From: Nocardioides sp. LHD-245
GTDB lineage: Bacteria; Actinomycetota; Actinomycetes; Propionibacteriales; Nocardioidaceae
NCBI RefSeq assembly: GCF_030929495.1
Contig: NZ_JAVFWN010000010.1
Location: forward strand, 62,001 to 126,000
Reading direction: 5' to 3'
DNA length: 64,000 nucleotides
Within the stretch, counting starts at the first letter, position 1, and each line of letters begins with the position of its first letter. Made by a program: the position numbers and the translations under genes. Shown here one piece after another: positions 18,681 to 27,354 of this stretch. The notes below the pieces were generated by a model. The model had not been told where the DNA came from. It searched no databases and worked only from the letters and a program-made list of their open reading frames with translations.

Positions 18681-20132
18681 TCAGGCCTGGTCGAATGCGT
18701 CGACCCGCGGGGCGATCAGCTCGTCCACAGTAGGACGCGACCACCAGACGCGGCAGATGACGATGTAGAGCGCGGCCGGGACGACGAGTCCGACCAGCCA
18801 CGAGATGTCGAAGCCCAACTCCTTCGCGATCGGCCCGCTCCAGTAGACGGTCGAGACGAAGGGGGCGAGCGCGGCGCAGCCGATGACGTACGCGAGCACA
18901 CCGGGCCCGTTGAAGAGGCCGTAGCGACCCTGCGGGTCGAAGAGCGCCTTGACGTCGTACTCGCCGCGGGCGACGACGTAGAAGTCGGCGAGGTTGATCG
19001 CCGACCACGGGACGAGGAAGGCGATCAGGAAGAAGATGAAGTTCTCGTAGGAGACGATGAGGTCCCCGGACAACAGCGACGCCCCGATCGTGCCCACGGC
19101 GCCGGTGGCCAGCATGAAGGTCATCCGCAGCCCCTTGGTCGGCCGCACCTGGCTCAGGAAGGAGGTCGCGATGGTCATGCCCGACATCGCCGCGCCGTAG
19201 ATGTTGAGCGCGCCGATGTTGATGAGTCCGACCAGCAGGGCCAGGAGGACGACGAACCGCAGCACACCGCCGGCGCTGTCTCCCGCCGCCGCGAGCGCTT
19301 CCACGATCGGGAGCCGGCTGTAGCCGATCTGGATCGCCGCCCCGAGCGACATGAACCAGATCCCGGCCAGCGCCATGCCGGCGTAGGTGTACCAGAAGGT
19401 CTCCGCGTGGCTCGTGGACTCCGGGAGGTAGCGCGAGTAGTCGGCGACGTACGGCCCGTAGGTGATGAAGTACGCGGCGACGATCCCGAGGACGAAGAAG
19501 AACCCGGTCGCCGAGAACCCGTTCTCCGCCACGACCCGGTCACCCGCTCCCGGCCAGTTCGCGACCAGCGCGACGGTGAGGACTGCGAACGCGACGATGA
19601 ACACCGGCGTGAGGACCTTGGCCACCCGGTGGAGGACGTCGTAGCCGAAGACCACCAGGACGATCGAGATGAGGCCGCTGATGAAGATGCCCGCCTTGGC
19701 GCTCATCCCGAAGAGCTCGCCGACCGCCTGGCCGGCGAGGATCGCGCCGCCCCCGAAGAACCCGAGGTACATCGCGATGACGACGACGAGCGGCAGGTTG
19801 GCTCCGAAGAACCCGAACTGGGCGCGCGACTGGATCATCTGCGGGAGACCGAGGACCGGCCCTTGCGCCGAGTGGTAGGCCACGAAGACGACGCCGATGA
19901 GCGTGCCGACGATGATCGCGACGACGCTCCAGAGCAGGCTGAGGTCCGTCAGCGCGGCCAGGGAGCCGGTCAGCAGCGTGACCCCCATCGCCGTGCCGCC
20001 GAACCACAGGGTGAAGAGGCTCTTCGCCGAGCCGTACCGCTCGTGCGGCGGCACGTAGTCGACACTCCGCGCCTCGAGGAGGGGGCCGGCCGCGCCGGAG
20101 CCCGGCGCAGAGGTGGGTCGTGAATCGGTCAT
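18681..20132 (-). CDS. NCS1-family permease (purine/cytosine permease type)
   Basis: 483-residue membrane transporter with about 12 hydrophobic segments. Typical NCS1 features are the N-terminal VDYVPPHERYGSAKSLFTLW, GLPQMIQSRAQFGFFGANLP and YFITYGPYVADYSRYLP. The family imports nucleobases, hydantoins, allantoin and similar compounds by cation symport. Here it presumably imports the substrate of the neighbouring nitrogen-compound pathway (inference). ATG at 20132 is preceded by GGAG at good spacing; a second ATG at 20144 is possible. It is divergent from the LysR gene at 20312, and nitrilase follows in the same transcript. Confidence 0.9.
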   Translation of the reverse strand: MTDSRPTSAPGSGAAGPLLEARSVDYVPPHERYGSAKSLFTLWFGGTAMGVTLLTGSLAALTDLSLLWSVVAIIVGTLIGVVFVAYHSAQGPVLGLPQMIQSRAQFGFFGANLPLVVVIAMYLGFFGGGAILAGQAVGELFGMSAKAGIFISGLISIVLVVFGYDVLHRVAKVLTPVFIVAFAVLTVALVANWPGAGDRVVAENGFSATGFFFVLGIVAAYFITYGPYVADYSRYLPESTSHAETFWYTYAGMALAGIWFMSLGAAIQIGYSRLPIVEALAAAGDSAGGVLRFVVLLALLVGLINIGALNIYGAAMSGMTIATSFLSQVRPTKGLRMTFMLATGAVGTIGASLLSGDLIVSYENFIFFLIAFLVPWSAINLADFYVVARGEYDVKALFDPQGRYGLFNGPGVLAYVIGCAALAPFVSTVYWSGPIAKELGFDISWLVGLVVPAALYIVICRVWWSRPTVDELIAPRVDAFDQA

Positions 20133-20311
20133 CGGGATCTCCATGTTCGGGCGACGAACCGGCCGCCAGGCTTTGCGAGTGACAGCAGCCTGATCCCGGC
20201 GTGATGTATCAGTCAAACCTATCTTTCCGATGAACATCATCGATCAGACAGATGTAGCGTGTACGATGGATCCCGCCCATCAGTCGGCGCACGCAACCCG
20301 GGAGGACACCC
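20133..20311. promoter_or_regulatory. Divergent promoter region, permease-nitrilase / LysR
   Basis: 179 bp between divergent starts, locally AT-rich. It contains the small dyad TGATGTATCA near 20200 and CTTTCCGATGA (20223-20233), which recurs as CTTTTCCGATGA before the aldoxime dehydratase gene. This is the expected place for the LysR operator controlling both directions. Confidence 0.55.
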
Positions 20312-21235
20312 GTGGCGGATCCCGCCTTCACCCTGACCCAGCTGCGCTACTTCGCCGCCGCCGCGGAGCACCTGAGCATGACCGGCGCCTCCAAGGCGCT
20401 CATGGTCTCGCAGTCGGCGGTCTCGACGGCGGTCGCCCAGTTGGAGAAGGATCTCGGGATCCAGCTGCTGATCCGCCACCACGCCCGCGGGCTGACCCTG
20501 ACCGCCGCGGGCCAGTCGTTCTACCAGGAGCTGCGCGGGTTCCTCGCCCATGCCTCCGACCTCGCCGAGGCCGCACGCACCGCGGGTGACGATCTCACCG
20601 GCGAGCTCACCATCGGCTGCTTCAGCACGCTGGGGCCGTTCGAGCTCCCGCGGCTGCTGGCGGCGTACAACGCGCAGCATCCGCGGGTGGACGTCTCGGT
20701 CGTCGAGGCCGAGCACGCCACCCTCAAGAACATGCTGCGCCAGGCGCGGTGCGAGGTCGCCCTCATGTACGGCTACGACCTGGACGAGGACCTGGACCAC
20801 GTCGTGGTGTACGAGGTTCCGCCGTACGTCCTCGTCGGGGCGGAGCACCGGCTGGCGCGCCGGCGCCAGGTCTCCCTCCAGGAGCTCGCCGACGATCCGA
20901 TGGTGATCCTGGACCTGCCCCACACCGCCGGGTACATGAGCTCGATCATGGAGACGACCGGCTTCGCCCCGCGGATCAGGCACCAGACCACCGGCTTCGA
21001 GACGGTCCGCTCGATGGTGGCCCACGGTCATGGCTTCGCCATCCTCAACCAGCTGCCGGCCCACGACCTGACCTACGACGGCGGCAAGGTCGTGGCCCTG
21101 CGGATCCGCGACGAGGTGCCGCCGCTGAGCATGGTCGTCGCGACCATGCGCGGCGTTCGGCTCACCGCCCGGGCCCGGGAGATGGTGCGCATGTGCCGCC
21201 GGACCGTCGGCCGGTGGCGCGAGGATTCCGTCTAG
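20312..21235 (+). CDS. LysR-family regulator of the aldoxime/nitrile block
   Basis: 307-residue LysR protein. The HTH at residues 8-65 reads LTQLRYFAAAAEHLSMTGAS then LMVSQSAVSTAVAQLEKDLG. An effector-binding domain follows (LTIGCFSTLGPFELPRLL). The start is a GTG at 20312 preceded by GGGAGGACACCC. It lies between the divergent permease-nitrilase operon and the convergent aldoxime dehydratase gene, whose stop it overlaps by four bases. Control of these flanking genes is inferred from the arrangement and the shared promoter motif. Confidence 0.88.
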   Translation: MADPAFTLTQLRYFAAAAEHLSMTGASKALMVSQSAVSTAVAQLEKDLGIQLLIRHHARGLTLTAAGQSFYQELRGFLAHASDLAEAARTAGDDLTGELTIGCFSTLGPFELPRLLAAYNAQHPRVDVSVVEAEHATLKNMLRQARCEVALMYGYDLDEDLDHVVVYEVPPYVLVGAEHRLARRRQVSLQELADDPMVILDLPHTAGYMSSIMETTGFAPRIRHQTTGFETVRSMVAHGHGFAILNQLPAHDLTYDGGKVVALRIRDEVPPLSMVVATMRGVRLTARAREMVRMCRRTVGRWREDSV

Positions 21236-22269
21236 TCCTGGATCGCACGCAGCATGCCCGTGCCCTCGTGACACCGGGAGTAGCGGAAGAACTGGTGCTC
21301 GCGCGGGACCACCGCCACCTCGTGGTAGAGGCGCAGGCGGGCGTCGTCGCCGAACCTCTTCATATGGGCCGTGAAGGCACCGAAGATGCGCACGTGGGTC
21401 CGGTGCGACCTGGCCCACCCTTCGAGGTCCGCCATGTCGTTCCACCAGCTCATCGCGTACGACTTCTCGCGTCGCTCGCCCTCCTCGCCCAGGACTGACA
21501 CGTACCGGTTGGCGAAGCACCCGATACTGCGACCCTCGTCGCGCAGGAAGTCCATCCCTGCGCGCAGCTGGGGCTCGACCTGCTCCAAGTAGAAGGCACG
21601 CTCGGCACCGTCCGTGCTGCTGAAGTCCTGACCGGAGCGGATCAGGCACAGCCCCTCGTGGGGCACGACCTCGGTCGCGCCGTCGCGCACCACCGGCTCC
21701 GGCGCACCGGACGAGGCGAGGCGGCTGTCCCGCGCGTCGGGCATGCGCTCGCGCATGCCGCCCCAGTAGCCGTGCTCGATGATCGGTCCGCTCGGCCGCT
21801 CCGCCAGGGTGCCGATCCCCTGCAGGTCACGGTTCGACGAGTAGATCGTCTCCAGGCGACGCACCGACGGACGGACGACCTCGACGAAGTGACCGATCGC
21901 GGCCTCGCCGCTGGTCCAGCTCGCCCCATGCGCGGCGTACCAGCTGTCGAACGCCTCGGGCGAGAGCCAGTAGCCAACGATCAGGACCGTGCCGCAACCG
22001 GCCTGGTCGACGTAGCGGGAGAGCTCCAGGTGCCCCGGCCCACCCGGCCGGCGCATGAGGGCGCGCATCCGGAGTACGTCACCGAGCGCGGTGCCGGCTT
22101 CGGCCGACGCCTCCTGCGCACCGAAGTAGGCCATCACGACCTGTCGCACGTCCGCGTCGAGGCGCCCGGTGTAGGAGTCGAACTCCGGCCGCTCGCGCGC
22201 CGTTGTCGAATTGCTCACGGGACACAGATGGGACGCGACAGCGCTCTCGAGTTGCACGACCTCGGACAT
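21232..22269 (-). CDS. oxd: Aldoxime dehydratase (phenylacetaldoxime dehydratase family)
   Basis: 345-residue haem lyase that dehydrates aldoximes to nitriles. Family hallmarks: MAYFGAQ near residue 46, HGYWGGMRERMPDARDS (166-182), IRSGQDF (210-216), CFANRYVSVLGEEGERREKS (251-270), SWWNDMADLEGWARSHRTHV, and a C-terminal pair His316 (RLYHEVAV) and His334 (RCHEGTG). These are the likely haem-proximal and distal histidines. Length agrees with OxdA/OxdB (about 350). Start ATG at 22269 (MSEVVQLESAVASH). The gene is monocistronic and has its own promoter region with two dyads. Bacterial Oxd enzymes are usually linked to nitrilase or nitrile hydratase genes, as here. Confidence 0.9.
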   Translation of the reverse strand: MSEVVQLESAVASHLCPVSNSTTARERPEFDSYTGRLDADVRQVVMAYFGAQEASAEAGTALGDVLRMRALMRRPGGPGHLELSRYVDQAGCGTVLIVGYWLSPEAFDSWYAAHGASWTSGEAAIGHFVEVVRPSVRRLETIYSSNRDLQGIGTLAERPSGPIIEHGYWGGMRERMPDARDSRLASSGAPEPVVRDGATEVVPHEGLCLIRSGQDFSSTDGAERAFYLEQVEPQLRAGMDFLRDEGRSIGCFANRYVSVLGEEGERREKSYAMSWWNDMADLEGWARSHRTHVRIFGAFTAHMKRFGDDARLRLYHEVAVVPREHQFFRYSRCHEGTGMLRAIQD

Positions 22270-22579
22270 GGACCAACCACCCTCTCACTTCGGATGGGTC
22301 GATCCTCGTCGGGCGACGAGGTACAGCGAAAGCGCTGCTTTCCTGCACATTGCATCGGCTTTTCCGATGACCGGCTCAGTCGGCGGGGCAGCCGGAGTGC
22401 CAGAGGCGGCGGTCGGTGGTGGCCTCATACGCCTTGCCCTGTGGGAAGGAGGCGAGGTCGAGCTGGAGTCCCCACGGCGTCGAACAGTGGATCCGGCGCT
22501 GACCCTCGCGGGGGAGATCCCCGCCTCAAGGGCGGATCAGGGCCTCACGGCCAGCCCAGACTCCAAGGGCAGGGGCCGC
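22270..22579. promoter_or_regulatory. Upstream region of oxd with two dyads
   Basis: 310 bases without a convincing gene. Two small perfect dyads lie 59-100 bp before the oxd start: GAAAGC-GCT-GCTTTC (22328-22342) and CATCGG-CTTTT-CCGATG (22353-22369). The second includes CTTTTCCGATGA, shared with the permease/LysR region. Candidate operators for the LysR protein. Confidence 0.5.
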
Positions 22580-22819
22580 TCAAGCGCGGTCGTCGGTGCC
22601 CAACTGGTCAAAGCGTTCGAGCCAGCGCCTCGCACCCCACGCCGCTTCGTGCCGGTCGTCGTACCGAATCTCGATGCTGTCGACGAGGTCGTGCGCGGGG
22701 TCAGCTCGATCGGCGTCGGGCAGCGCCGGCGCCGCCGCGCGGATTTCCTCGTACCGCTCGGTCGGCACGCGAGCGCTGTGGGCAGGGCCGCCGATGCCGG
22801 TGCAACCTTTGCCATGCAC
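22580..22819 (-). CDS. Small hypothetical protein (79 aa)
   Basis: Acidic, soluble small protein containing VPTERYEEIRAAAPALPDAD, HDLVDSIEIRYDDRHEAAW and RRWLERFDQLGTDDRA. The sequence has coding character, but no family is recognised. The start is a GTG at 22819 (MHGKGCTG) or a GTG at 22768 (VPTERYEE). It lies directly after the broken DUF5994 copy on the same strand, so it may have been its downstream partner. Confidence 0.5.
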   Translation of the reverse strand: MHGKGCTGIGGPAHSARVPTERYEEIRAAAPALPDADRADPAHDLVDSIEIRYDDRHEAAWGARRWLERFDQLGTDDRA

Positions 22820-22822
22820 GAG

Positions 22823-23009
22823 TCACGCAGACATCGCCTTGACCTGCGTCGATGTCAGCCGGGGAAGGACGTAGCCGTCCGGCGGGGAGTACAGGGCCCC
22901 GAACGACACGGCCGAGCTCCGCCGGGAGGTAGTCGACGAGGCCGGCCAGCTCGACGGTGAGGTCGCCGCTACGCGGCCACCAACCGCCATCCAGCCGGTC
23001 GACGCCCAT
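22823..23009 (-). pseudogene. Broken DUF5994 gene (copy 1)
   Basis: It begins like the family: MGVDRLDGGWWPRSGDLTVE, then LAGLVDYLPAELGRV. The frame then shifts: SFGALYSPPDGYV continues in another frame to a TGA at 22823-22825. The central and C-terminal parts of the family (the KVGxxP region) are missing. This is one of five DUF5994-like sequences between 22.8 and 28.1 kb. Confidence 0.65.
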
Positions 23010-23123
23010 CGTGCGCCCCCTACGCAGGCGAGGCGGGAGAGGTCCGGCCACGGGAGGGACGGCTGTTCCTGGCGTCGTCATGACGGCCGCCTCTCGACCG
23101 GCCCAGGCAACCCGACGGAGGCC

Positions 23124-23633
23124 TCAGCGCGACCGGTCGACCTTCACACCACCTGGCGGGACTCCGAGCTCTGCCGGCCTCGAGCGACCGCCGCTCCGGG
23201 CGGGACGCCACTCGGCCAGCGGATCGGCCGATGGCTCGGACGATGGATCGGCCGATGGCTCGGACGACGGGTCGGCCGGCCGCCCGGGCCACGCGATCCG
23301 AATCCGGAGCACCTCCGAGGTGTGCAGGCGCAGCAGCACGACCCCGCGCCCGCGACTGCGGGGCAGGAAGCCGACCTTGACCCGACCGTGCCGGGTGAAG
23401 ATCTCGGGCGCGACGAGGTCCCAGTCACCGGGCGCGTAGACCAGCCTGTCGATCCGCCCACGGTCGGCCGGGAACTCGTCGACCAGATGCGCGCCCTCGC
23501 GCGTCAGGTCCCGGCCGTACGGCAACCAGATCCCGTCGGCGAGCGCGACATGCTGCACCTCGCTCAACCGCAGCCGAAGGGCACCGAGGGCATCGGGATA
23601 CCTGTTCGGATAGGGGAAGTTGCGGGCAGCCAT
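23124..23633 (-). CDS. DUF5994-like protein (copy 2) with repeat-rich tail
   Basis: 169-residue protein. The core matches the local DUF5994 copies: LADGIWLPYGRDLTREGAHL, VDEFPADRGRIDRLVYAPGD and GRVKVGFLPRSRG. The first WW position of the WWPRS motif is altered to IWLPY. The C-terminal tail contains tandem SSEPSADP units from a 24-bp DNA repeat (about 23219-23280). ATG at 23633 follows AGGAGAGGCGGCGCG. The family's function is unknown; members are small soluble actinobacterial proteins that occur in several copies per genome. Confidence 0.72.
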   Translation of the reverse strand: MAARNFPYPNRYPDALGALRLRLSEVQHVALADGIWLPYGRDLTREGAHLVDEFPADRGRIDRLVYAPGDWDLVAPEIFTRHGRVKVGFLPRSRGRGVVLLRLHTSEVLRIRIAWPGRPADPSSEPSADPSSEPSADPLAEWRPARSGGRSRPAELGVPPGGVKVDRSR

Positions 23634-24005
23634 CGCGCCGCCTCTCCTCGCGCCCGCTGCCGCACCTGCTGTGCCGCAGCGCCCGTCCCCGTCCACTCTA
23701 CGCCCGGCAGCGTGGCGGTGGCCGCCGTCCTCGGCGTGGTCCCCGACGATGAAGCCCTGGAGGCGCACCCTCTTCCAGATCGCCTGGATGAGATCGCGCG
23801 GCCCGGGAGCCGGCCACGCAGGTCGCCTGATCCTTCTGCCGTGGGGATCAGATGGGAGTCCGGTGCCGACCCGGCACGCCCACGGCCGACACCCGTGCGC
23901 TGGCCGGCTCGGCCCGGCGGCTGGGTTGGTAAGTCAGGCGTAGGATGATGATGGCTGCCAACACCGGGAACCCGACCGGCGCGGACCAGTCGAGAGGCGG
24001 ACGTC
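23634..24005. promoter_or_regulatory. Divergent intergenic region between two DUF5994 genes
   Basis: 372 bases separating copies 2 (leftward) and 3 (rightward). No gene, strong hairpin or repeat was recognised; it should contain both promoters. Confidence 0.4.
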
Positions 24006-24536
24006 ATGTCGACGTCGAACTGTCCCGTTCTTCCCTTGCCCGCGCGTGGTTCCTTGCGGCTTCTGATGGTCGAGAACCCCGGACGAAACCGTGTGGATGG
24101 GGGATGGTGGCCCCGCAGCCACGACCTGGCGGTCGAGCTGGCTGACCTGGTCGACCACTTCCCGGTGCGGTTCGGCAGGGTGGGGAGGGTCTCGGCGTCA
24201 CGCCCCGACTGGGCCGGGGCACCGAGATGCGTACCTGTCGCCGACGGCTACGTGAAGGTGGGCTGGCTTCCCCAAGCCGACAACCACATCGTGAGGCTCA
24301 AGACAGCAGAACGAGCCGTGCTCTACCTGCTCGTCGTCCCCCCGGACTTCACCGACGACCAGGGCACGGAAGCGCTGTTGGCCGCGTCGACGAACGGAAA
24401 CAAGCACTCCGCCGCGGACATCCTCGACCTTGTCACCGAACACCCCGACGTCGACCCTGCCGACCGTTGGACCGACCGCGGCGCGACGTGGTGGGGGCCG
24501 CACCCCGTGGCACCGTCGTTCCGGCCGGGCAGGTAG
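24006..24536 (+). CDS. DUF5994 family protein (copy 3)
   Basis: 176-residue full-length copy: VDGGWWPRSHDLAVELADLV at the N-terminal side, SASRPDWAG in the middle, GYVKVGWLPQADNH, and LLVVPPDFTDD with a downstream helical tail (TNGNKHSAADIL). ATG at 24006 has GAGAGG upstream at good spacing. It stands alone and is convergent with the GAF-ANTAR genes. No catalytic motif is visible; function unknown. Confidence 0.75.
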   Translation: MSTSNCPVLPLPARGSLRLLMVENPGRNRVDGGWWPRSHDLAVELADLVDHFPVRFGRVGRVSASRPDWAGAPRCVPVADGYVKVGWLPQADNHIVRLKTAERAVLYLLVVPPDFTDDQGTEALLAASTNGNKHSAADILDLVTEHPDVDPADRWTDRGATWWGPHPVAPSFRPGR

Positions 24537-24703
24537 CCCGTATCCCTGTCTGATGCTCGACGGACGTGGCTGGCGCCAGTCCGAGCCAGCCCGGATCCTG
24601 TGCTCGACGCGGCCGGCGCCTCGCCCGAAGCCGCATGCGGCCATGGATCTTCCGCACGGTCGTACCAGCGTGGCGTCAGGCCGGCGCCAGGTCCGCGCCG
24701 AGC

Positions 24704-25426
24704 TCAGGGGCGGCGCAGGTGCTCGACGCTCAGCGTGCGGTCCACGACCTGGCGGGCGACGTCCTTGACCGCGTGGTTGTTGCGCCGGCTGTACTCGCGC
24801 ATCAACCGGAACGCCTGGTCCACGTCGATCTCGGCGCTGGCCATCAGCACCCCCTTGGCCTGCTCGATCAGCACCCGGTTGTCGAGCGCGGTCTGGAGCT
24901 GCTCTGCGATCAGTCCGGACTGGCGGACCGCGCGCTCCTGGAGGAGCCCGATCGTCGCGATATCGGCGAGTGCCTGGCCCATGGCGACGTCGTCCTCGCT
25001 CAGGTGCGAACCGGCCGTGCAGAACAGGTTCATGGCGCCGACCACGGAGTCGCGCAGGCGCAGGGGGATCGCGTGGGCGGACGCGAAGCCGACCTCGGCG
25101 AGAGCCGCGCTGAACCGGGGCCAGCGGGCGTGGGCGTCGCCGGGTCCGACGTTAACGACCACGCGCCCGGCCTGGAGGCAGTCGAGACAGGGGCCCTCGT
25201 CGTTCTGGAGCTCGAGGAGCTCGAGGAGCTGGGCCTGGTCGCTCGTGGACGCCACGACGTGCAGGACACCGCGCGCGTCGGCCAGGATCACGCCCGCGGC
25301 GTCGGCGTTGAGCAGCTCGACGCTGCGCTCGGTCAGGGTGGAGAGGAAGTCCAGCGCGTCGAACTCGTCGACGAGGGTGTCGGCGAGCTCGACGAAGACC
25401 CGCGCCAGCCGCTGCTCACTCGTCAT
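24704..25426 (-). CDS. GAF-ANTAR protein (RNA-binding antiterminator type) 1
   Basis: 240-residue regulator. The GAF domain covers about residues 15-160 and includes NDEGPCLDCLQAGR. A C-terminal ANTAR domain (about 170-232) carries the conserved LIEQAKGVLM and AFRLMREYSRRNN. ANTAR proteins bind tandem hexaloop RNA hairpins to prevent termination. ATG at 25426 is preceded by GAGGAGGTGGCC, a strong ribosome site. It follows the second GAF-ANTAR gene after 50 bp, so the two are probably co-transcribed. The ligand of the GAF domain is unknown. Confidence 0.88.
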   Translation of the reverse strand: MTSEQRLARVFVELADTLVDEFDALDFLSTLTERSVELLNADAAGVILADARGVLHVVASTSDQAQLLELLELQNDEGPCLDCLQAGRVVVNVGPGDAHARWPRFSAALAEVGFASAHAIPLRLRDSVVGAMNLFCTAGSHLSEDDVAMGQALADIATIGLLQERAVRQSGLIAEQLQTALDNRVLIEQAKGVLMASAEIDVDQAFRLMREYSRRNNHAVKDVARQVVDRTLSVEHLRRP

Positions 25427-25476
25427 GGCCACCTCCTCCACCGTCGCGGACCAGGCCCCGGTAGGCCGTGCCTGTG

Positions 25477-26202
25477 TCAATCATCCTCGTTCTCCTTCGG
25501 GTGGATGCGTAGCCGTCCTGCGAGGACGTCGCGGGCCACGTCGAGAAGCGAGCGGTCGGCGGCGAACGCATGGGCACGCAGGAGCAACAGCGCCTCAGTC
25601 ATGCCCACCGCGGCCCTGACCGCGAGGAAGCCCGTGGCCTGATGGATCTCGGCGCGGTAGGCCACCGGCGCGCCGAGATCGGGGTGCAGACCGTCGCGGG
25701 ACAGGTCGAGGGACGGAATGCGCTCCTGCAGGTGGAGGAGCACGACGACGGCCGCTCCGCCGTAGGCGTGAGCGGTGGCCCGCTGCTGCTCGTCGAGGCG
25801 GCCGGGGGAGGAGCGGTACATGCTCAGGCTGCCGAGCCGGACCCCGCCCACGCCAAGCGGAACCGCCGTGACCGCGCTGATGCCCGCGACCAGCGCGGCC
25901 GAGGCGAACGCCGGCCAGCGCAGCAGCACCCCGTCGCCGAGATCATCACTGCCGACCGTGCGGTTCGTGCGTGAGGCGTCGAGGCTCGGTCCCTCGCCGA
26001 GGTCGAACTGAATCTCCTCAAGCCGGGAGGCGACGGTGCCCGACGTACCGATCACCGCCTGGTGACCGGCGTCGTTCATGAGCGTCATCCCCACCCCGGC
26101 CAGCCTGAGCGACTGCGCGCAGTCGATGCACAGCAGGTCGGTCAACGGCTGCCCGTCGCGGTGCCGGGCGCCGATGGTCGCGAGGATCTGCGTCGTCGTC
26201 AT
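25477..26202 (-). CDS. GAF-ANTAR-like protein 2
   Basis: 241-residue protein. The GAF domain has DLLCIDCAQSLRLAGVG and LGEGPSLDASRTNRTV. The C-terminus is ANTAR-like but diverged: IHQATGFLAVRAAVGMTEA replaces the usual IxQAKGxL, and VARDVLAGRLRIHP follows. The Lys of QAKG is lost, so RNA binding may be altered (inference). Start ATG at 26202; a GTG one codon earlier is possible, with GGGGTGAGGA upstream. It is the first gene of the pair and is divergent from the desaturase gene 103 bp away. Confidence 0.78.
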   Translation of the reverse strand: MTTTQILATIGARHRDGQPLTDLLCIDCAQSLRLAGVGMTLMNDAGHQAVIGTSGTVASRLEEIQFDLGEGPSLDASRTNRTVGSDDLGDGVLLRWPAFASAALVAGISAVTAVPLGVGGVRLGSLSMYRSSPGRLDEQQRATAHAYGGAAVVVLLHLQERIPSLDLSRDGLHPDLGAPVAYRAEIHQATGFLAVRAAVGMTEALLLLRAHAFAADRSLLDVARDVLAGRLRIHPKENEDD

Positions 26203-26304
26203 CACGCCGTCCTCACCCCTCTGTCCCTAGGACTGCAGGAGTAGCCTCGACACAAAGGCCACCTCGGACCCCGGCGGCGCTATCTGCGACAACCGGGAGT
26301 AGTC

Positions 26305-27354
26305 ATGTCGACCACCGATCCTCGAACTGCGATACCCCGCAGTGACTACGGCGAGCTGGTGCGGGAGATCCGGCGACGGGGACTCCTCCACCCTAGACCC
26401 GGCTTCTACGTCTGCCTCGGCGCCCTCGCTCTGGGTGCCCTCGCCGCCCTGGTGCTGCTCCTCTTCGTGCTTCGCGACTCGTGGTGGGCCGTTCTGCTCG
26501 CCCCCGCATTCGGCGTCGTATCGGCGCAGATCGCCTTTCTCTCTCACGATGCCGCGCACGGCCAGGTCGTCCGCGGCCGCCGACTCACGACGGTGCTCTG
26601 CCTGACGCTCGGCAACCTGCTCAACGGGCTCAGCTACGGATGGTGGATCGACAAGCACGACGCACACCACGCGCACCCCAACGACCTGGACGCCGATCCG
26701 GACGTCACCGCCGGCGTGTTCGTCTTCGACCCGGACCAGGCGAGCGAACGCCGCGGCCGATCGGCCTGGATGACCCGGCACCAGGCCGCCCTGTTCTTCC
26801 CGCTCCTCACGCTCGAAGGATTCAACCTGCGGGCCGAGGGCGTGCGCGCGCTGCTGCGCCCCGGCATCGCACACCGGTGGGCCGAGGGCCTGCTGCTGAT
26901 CGGCCACCTGGTTCTCTACCTGGCGCTCATGGCCAGCACCCTCACCTGGCTCCAGGGAATCGCCTTCGTAGTCGTCCACCAGGCCGTGCTCGGGGTCTAC
27001 CTCGGCAGCTCCTTCGCGCCGTCTCACAAGGGAATGCCGGTGCCCACCGCGAACCAGGCCGCGGACCCGCTGCTGCGCCAGGTGCTGTGCTCGCGCAACA
27101 TCCGCGGCGGCCCCTTCGTCGACCTCGCCCTCGGCGGGCTCAACCTCCAGATCGAGCACCACCTGTTCCCCAGCATGCCGCGCCCCAACCTCAGACTCGC
27201 CCGGCCGGTCGTGCGCCAGCACTGCCAGGAGCGAGGGATCCCCTATGCCGAGACGACCCTGCTCGCGTCGTACGGGCTGGCGCTGAGGCACCTCGACCAG
27301 GTCGCACGAGCCGCACCTGGACCATCAGCACCACGAAAGAAGGCAACGCCATGA
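26305..27354 (+). CDS. Membrane fatty acid desaturase
   Basis: 349-residue integral membrane di-iron enzyme. All three histidine boxes are present: HDAAH (81-85), HDAHH (118-122) and QIEHH (282-286). The QIEHH form is typical of acyl-lipid (front-end/delta-6-like) desaturases. Hydrophobic segments lie at about 35-57, 60-80 and 195-235. It introduces a double bond into membrane acyl chains with O2 and electrons from ferredoxin or a reductase. Its stop overlaps the start of a DUF5994 gene (ATGA at 27351-27354), so the two are coupled. A role in membrane fluidity or stress is likely. Confidence 0.92.
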   Translation: MSTTDPRTAIPRSDYGELVREIRRRGLLHPRPGFYVCLGALALGALAALVLLLFVLRDSWWAVLLAPAFGVVSAQIAFLSHDAAHGQVVRGRRLTTVLCLTLGNLLNGLSYGWWIDKHDAHHAHPNDLDADPDVTAGVFVFDPDQASERRGRSAWMTRHQAALFFPLLTLEGFNLRAEGVRALLRPGIAHRWAEGLLLIGHLVLYLALMASTLTWLQGIAFVVVHQAVLGVYLGSSFAPSHKGMPVPTANQAADPLLRQVLCSRNIRGGPFVDLALGGLNLQIEHHLFPSMPRPNLRLARPVVRQHCQERGIPYAETTLLASYGLALRHLDQVARAAPGPSAPRKKATP

